The position numbers and the translations under genes were made by a program. The notes beneath the pieces are model-generated. The model had not been told where the DNA came from. It did no database searches and was given only the letters and a program-made list of their open reading frames with translations. Positions 62,345 to 64,000 of a DNA stretch of 64,000 nt are shown here, in pieces. Each line of letters starts with the position of its first letter. Position 1 is the first letter of the stretch. The stretch is from Metallyticus violacea (taxonomy: Eukaryota > Arthropoda > Insecta > Mantodea > Metallyticidae): assembly GCA_030762175.1 (NCBI GenBank), contig JAUJEO010000019.1, positions 2,052,001 through 2,116,000 on the forward strand. The letters run 5' to 3'.

Positions 62345-64000
62345 GAGGCTATCAAACTAGTATAATGAAAGAGAACCAGTTATCTCAAATAAGAACGGAA
62401 AAAAAGTGATTCTAACGAGGTTTCCAATCTTCGAAAAAAAATTTTTTTCTTTTCTAGATTCTTTGCGCATAATATGCTTTTCTGAGACTATCAAACTAGT
62501 ATAATGAAAGAGAACCAGTTATCTCAAATACGAACGGAAAAAAAGTGATTCTAACGAAGTTTCCAAACTTCGAAAAAAAATTTTTTTCTTTTCGAGATTC
62601 TTTGCGCATAATATGCTTGTCTAAGGCTATCAAACTAGTATAATGAAAGAGAACAAGTTATCTCAAATAAGAACGGAAAAAAAGTGATTCTAACGAAGTT
62701 TCCAAACTTCGAAAAAAAATTTTTTTCTTTTCGAGATTCTTTGCGCATAATATGCTTGTCTAAGGCTATCAAACAAGTATAATGAAAGAGAACAAGTTAT
62801 CTCAAATAAGAATGGAAAAAAAGTGATTCTAAGAAAGTTTCCAAACTTCGAAAAAAAATTTTTTTCTTTTCGAGATTCTTTGCGCATAATATGCTTGTCT
62901 GAGGCTATCAAACTAGTATAATGAAATAGAACTAGTTATCTCAAATAAGAACGGAAAAAAAGTGAATCTAACGAAGTTTCCAAACTTCGAAAAAAAATTT
63001 TTTTCTTTTCGAGATTCTTTGCGCATAATATGCTTGTCTAAGGCTATCAAACAAGTATAATGAAAGAGAACAAGTTATCTCAAATAGGAATGGAAAAAAA
63101 GTGATTCTAAGGAAGTTTCCAAACTTCGAAAAAAAATTTTTTTCTTTTCGAGATTCTTTGCGCATAATATGCTTGTCTGAGGCTATCAAACTAGTATAAT
63201 GAAAGAGAACCAGTTATCTCAAATAAGAACGGAAAAAAAGTGATTCTAACGAGGTTTCCAATCTTCGAAAAAAAATTTTTTTCTTTTCTAGATTCTTTGC
63301 GCATAATATGCTTTTCTGAGACTATCAAACTAGTATAATGAAAGAGAACCAGTTATCTCAAATAAGAACGGAAAAAAAGTGATTCTAACGAAGTTTCCAA
63401 ACTTCGAAAAAAAATTTTTTTCTTTTCGAGATTCTTTGCGCATAATATGCTTGTCTGAGGCTATCAAACTAGTATAATGAAAGAGAACCAGTTATCTCAA
63501 ATAAGAACGGAAAAAAAGTGATTCTAACGAAGTTTCCAAACTTCGAAAAAAATTTTTTTTCTTTTCGAGATTCTTTGCGCATAATATGCTTGTCTAAGGC
63601 TATCAAACTAGTATAATGAAAGAGAACAAGTTATCTCAAATAAGAACGGAAAAAAAGTGATTCTAACGAAGTTTCCAAACTTCGAAAAAAAATGTTTTTC
63701 TTTTCGAGATTCTTTGCGCATAATATGCTTGTCTGAGGCTATCAAACTAGTATAATGAAAGAGAACCAGTAATCTTAAATAAAAACGGAAAAAAGTGATT
63801 ATAACGAAGTTTCCAAACTTCGAAAAAAAATTTTTTTCTTTTCGAGATTCTTTGCGCATAATATGCTTGTCTGAGGCTATCAAACTAGTATAATGAAACA
63901 GAACTAGTAATCTTAAATAAGAACGGAAAAAAAGTGATTCTAACGAAGTTTCCAAACTTCGAAAAAAAATTTTTTTCTTTTCGAGATTCTTTGCGCATAA
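62339..64000. repeat. Distinct 139-bp subfamily tagged CTTGTCT
   Basis: Twelve monomers end in CTTGTCTGAGG or CTTGTCTAAGG, or CTTTTCTGAGAC in two cases. I did not see CTTGTCT anywhere left of 62,338. Unit starts at 62,345, 62,484, 62,623, 62,762, 62,901, 63,040, 63,179, 63,318, 63,457, 63,596, 63,735 and 63,873 are 139 bp apart except the last gap (138). The A/T tract is almost always the same length, and the dyad is mostly the intact CGAAG form; CGACG is absent. None of the m1-m25 tags appears apart from AAGAATGG/CTAAGGAAG-like changes. The array continues past the window end. Confidence 0.88.
62345..63178. repeat. Six-monomer (834-bp) period in the right subfamily
   Basis: The pair CGAGGTTTCCAATCTTCG with TTTTCTAGATTC, followed by a GAGACTATC monomer, occurs at 62,345-62,622 and again at 63,179-63,456, exactly 834 bp (6 x 139) later. 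Inside, a two-monomer unit (62,623-62,900) repeats at 62,901-63,178, sharing AACAAGTATAATG and GAATGG. Only the first two monomers clearly match across the 834-bp step, so this is an emerging or partly overwritten HOR rather than a clean one. Confidence 0.65.

Larger units (their letters stand above)
1..64000. repeat. Satellite DNA array, ~138-139-bp monomer, head-to-tail
   Basis: Every stretch of the window is the same monomer, recognisable by GAGGCTATCAAACTAG, GAGAACCAGTTATCTC, AAGTTTCCAAACTTCG and TTTGCGCATAATATGC in that order. Spacing between successive GAGGCTAT words is mostly 137-139 bp, with 134 bp at 93-226. That gives about 460 monomers; both ends are cut within a monomer, so the array continues on both sides. 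All copies have one orientation; I found no inverted copy, unique spacer or mobile element. A consensus-like monomer has 42 G+C in 139 bases (about 30%). Scale, homogeneity and nested order fit eukaryotic centromeric or pericentromeric heterochromatin; that location is inference. I do not recognise the family. No coding, RNA-gene or promoter role is supported. Confidence 0.98.

Noticed and set aside
1..64000. CRISPR array
   Set aside because: Repeats are directly adjacent 138-bp units with no unique spacers of constant length and no cas genes.
1..64000. Long terminal repeats or tandem transposon copies as the source of the large duplication
   Set aside because: Copies A and B are satellite throughout, with no terminal inverted repeats, target-site duplications, polypurine tract or coding domains at the edges (2,520, 22,080, 40,980, 62,338).
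1..64000. Assignment to a named satellite family or species
   Set aside because: Length and AT-richness fit many insect, plant and other satellites. I recognise no diagnostic sequence. A search of the consensus against satellite collections and whole-genome reads would decide.

Overview
The whole 64-kb window is one eukaryotic-type satellite DNA array. About 460 monomers, almost all 137-139 bp and roughly 30% GC, run head to tail in a single orientation from the first base to the last. I see no gene, tRNA, rRNA, transposon, CRISPR array or unique sequence. Open frames of 60-138 codons, nearly all on the minus strand, are the same few translations of the monomer repeated many times, and I do not call them genes. 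An uninterrupted, multi-level tandem array of this size is typical of centromeric or pericentromeric heterochromatin in an animal or plant. I do not recognise the family and cannot name the organism.

Each monomer has the same internal design: an 18-bp dyad (CGAAGTTT-CC-AAACTTCG), a run of about 7 A followed by about 8 T bracketed by TCGA, then a second small dyad (GCATA-A-TATGC) overlapping TGCGCA. Variant letters in the monomers come in a fixed order. This gives a higher-order repeat (HOR) of about 25 monomers (3,455 bp). I label its members m1-m25, with m1 the monomer reading GTGATTTTAACG.

Layout: 1-2,520 is a block closely matching 26.6-29.0 kb and 34.0-37.1 kb. 2,521-22,080 is copy A of a very large duplication: two tandem 25-mer HORs, a mosaic middle, and a 1.25-kb composite repeat in tandem. 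22,087-40,979 is a mosaic of 24/25-mer HOR pieces with nested local duplications (three 137-bp monomers, a 690-bp five-mer, three 967-bp seven-mers about 3.3 kb apart). 40,980-62,338 is copy B, nearly identical to copy A in the same order, displaced by 38,459, then 38,322, 38,183 and finally 40,258 bp. Each change in displacement is a whole number of monomers. At 62,338 copy B stops inside a monomer and a distinct, very regular 139-bp subfamily (tag CTTGTCT) runs to the window end.

Nothing here works together as genes. The biology on view is array evolution: in-register unequal exchange or replication slippage at the monomer, few-monomer, HOR and 20-kb scales. The most notable points are the ~20-kb near-identical duplication with its integer-monomer indels, the sharp subfamily boundary at 62,338, and dyad-intact and dyad-broken monomers tied to HOR position.
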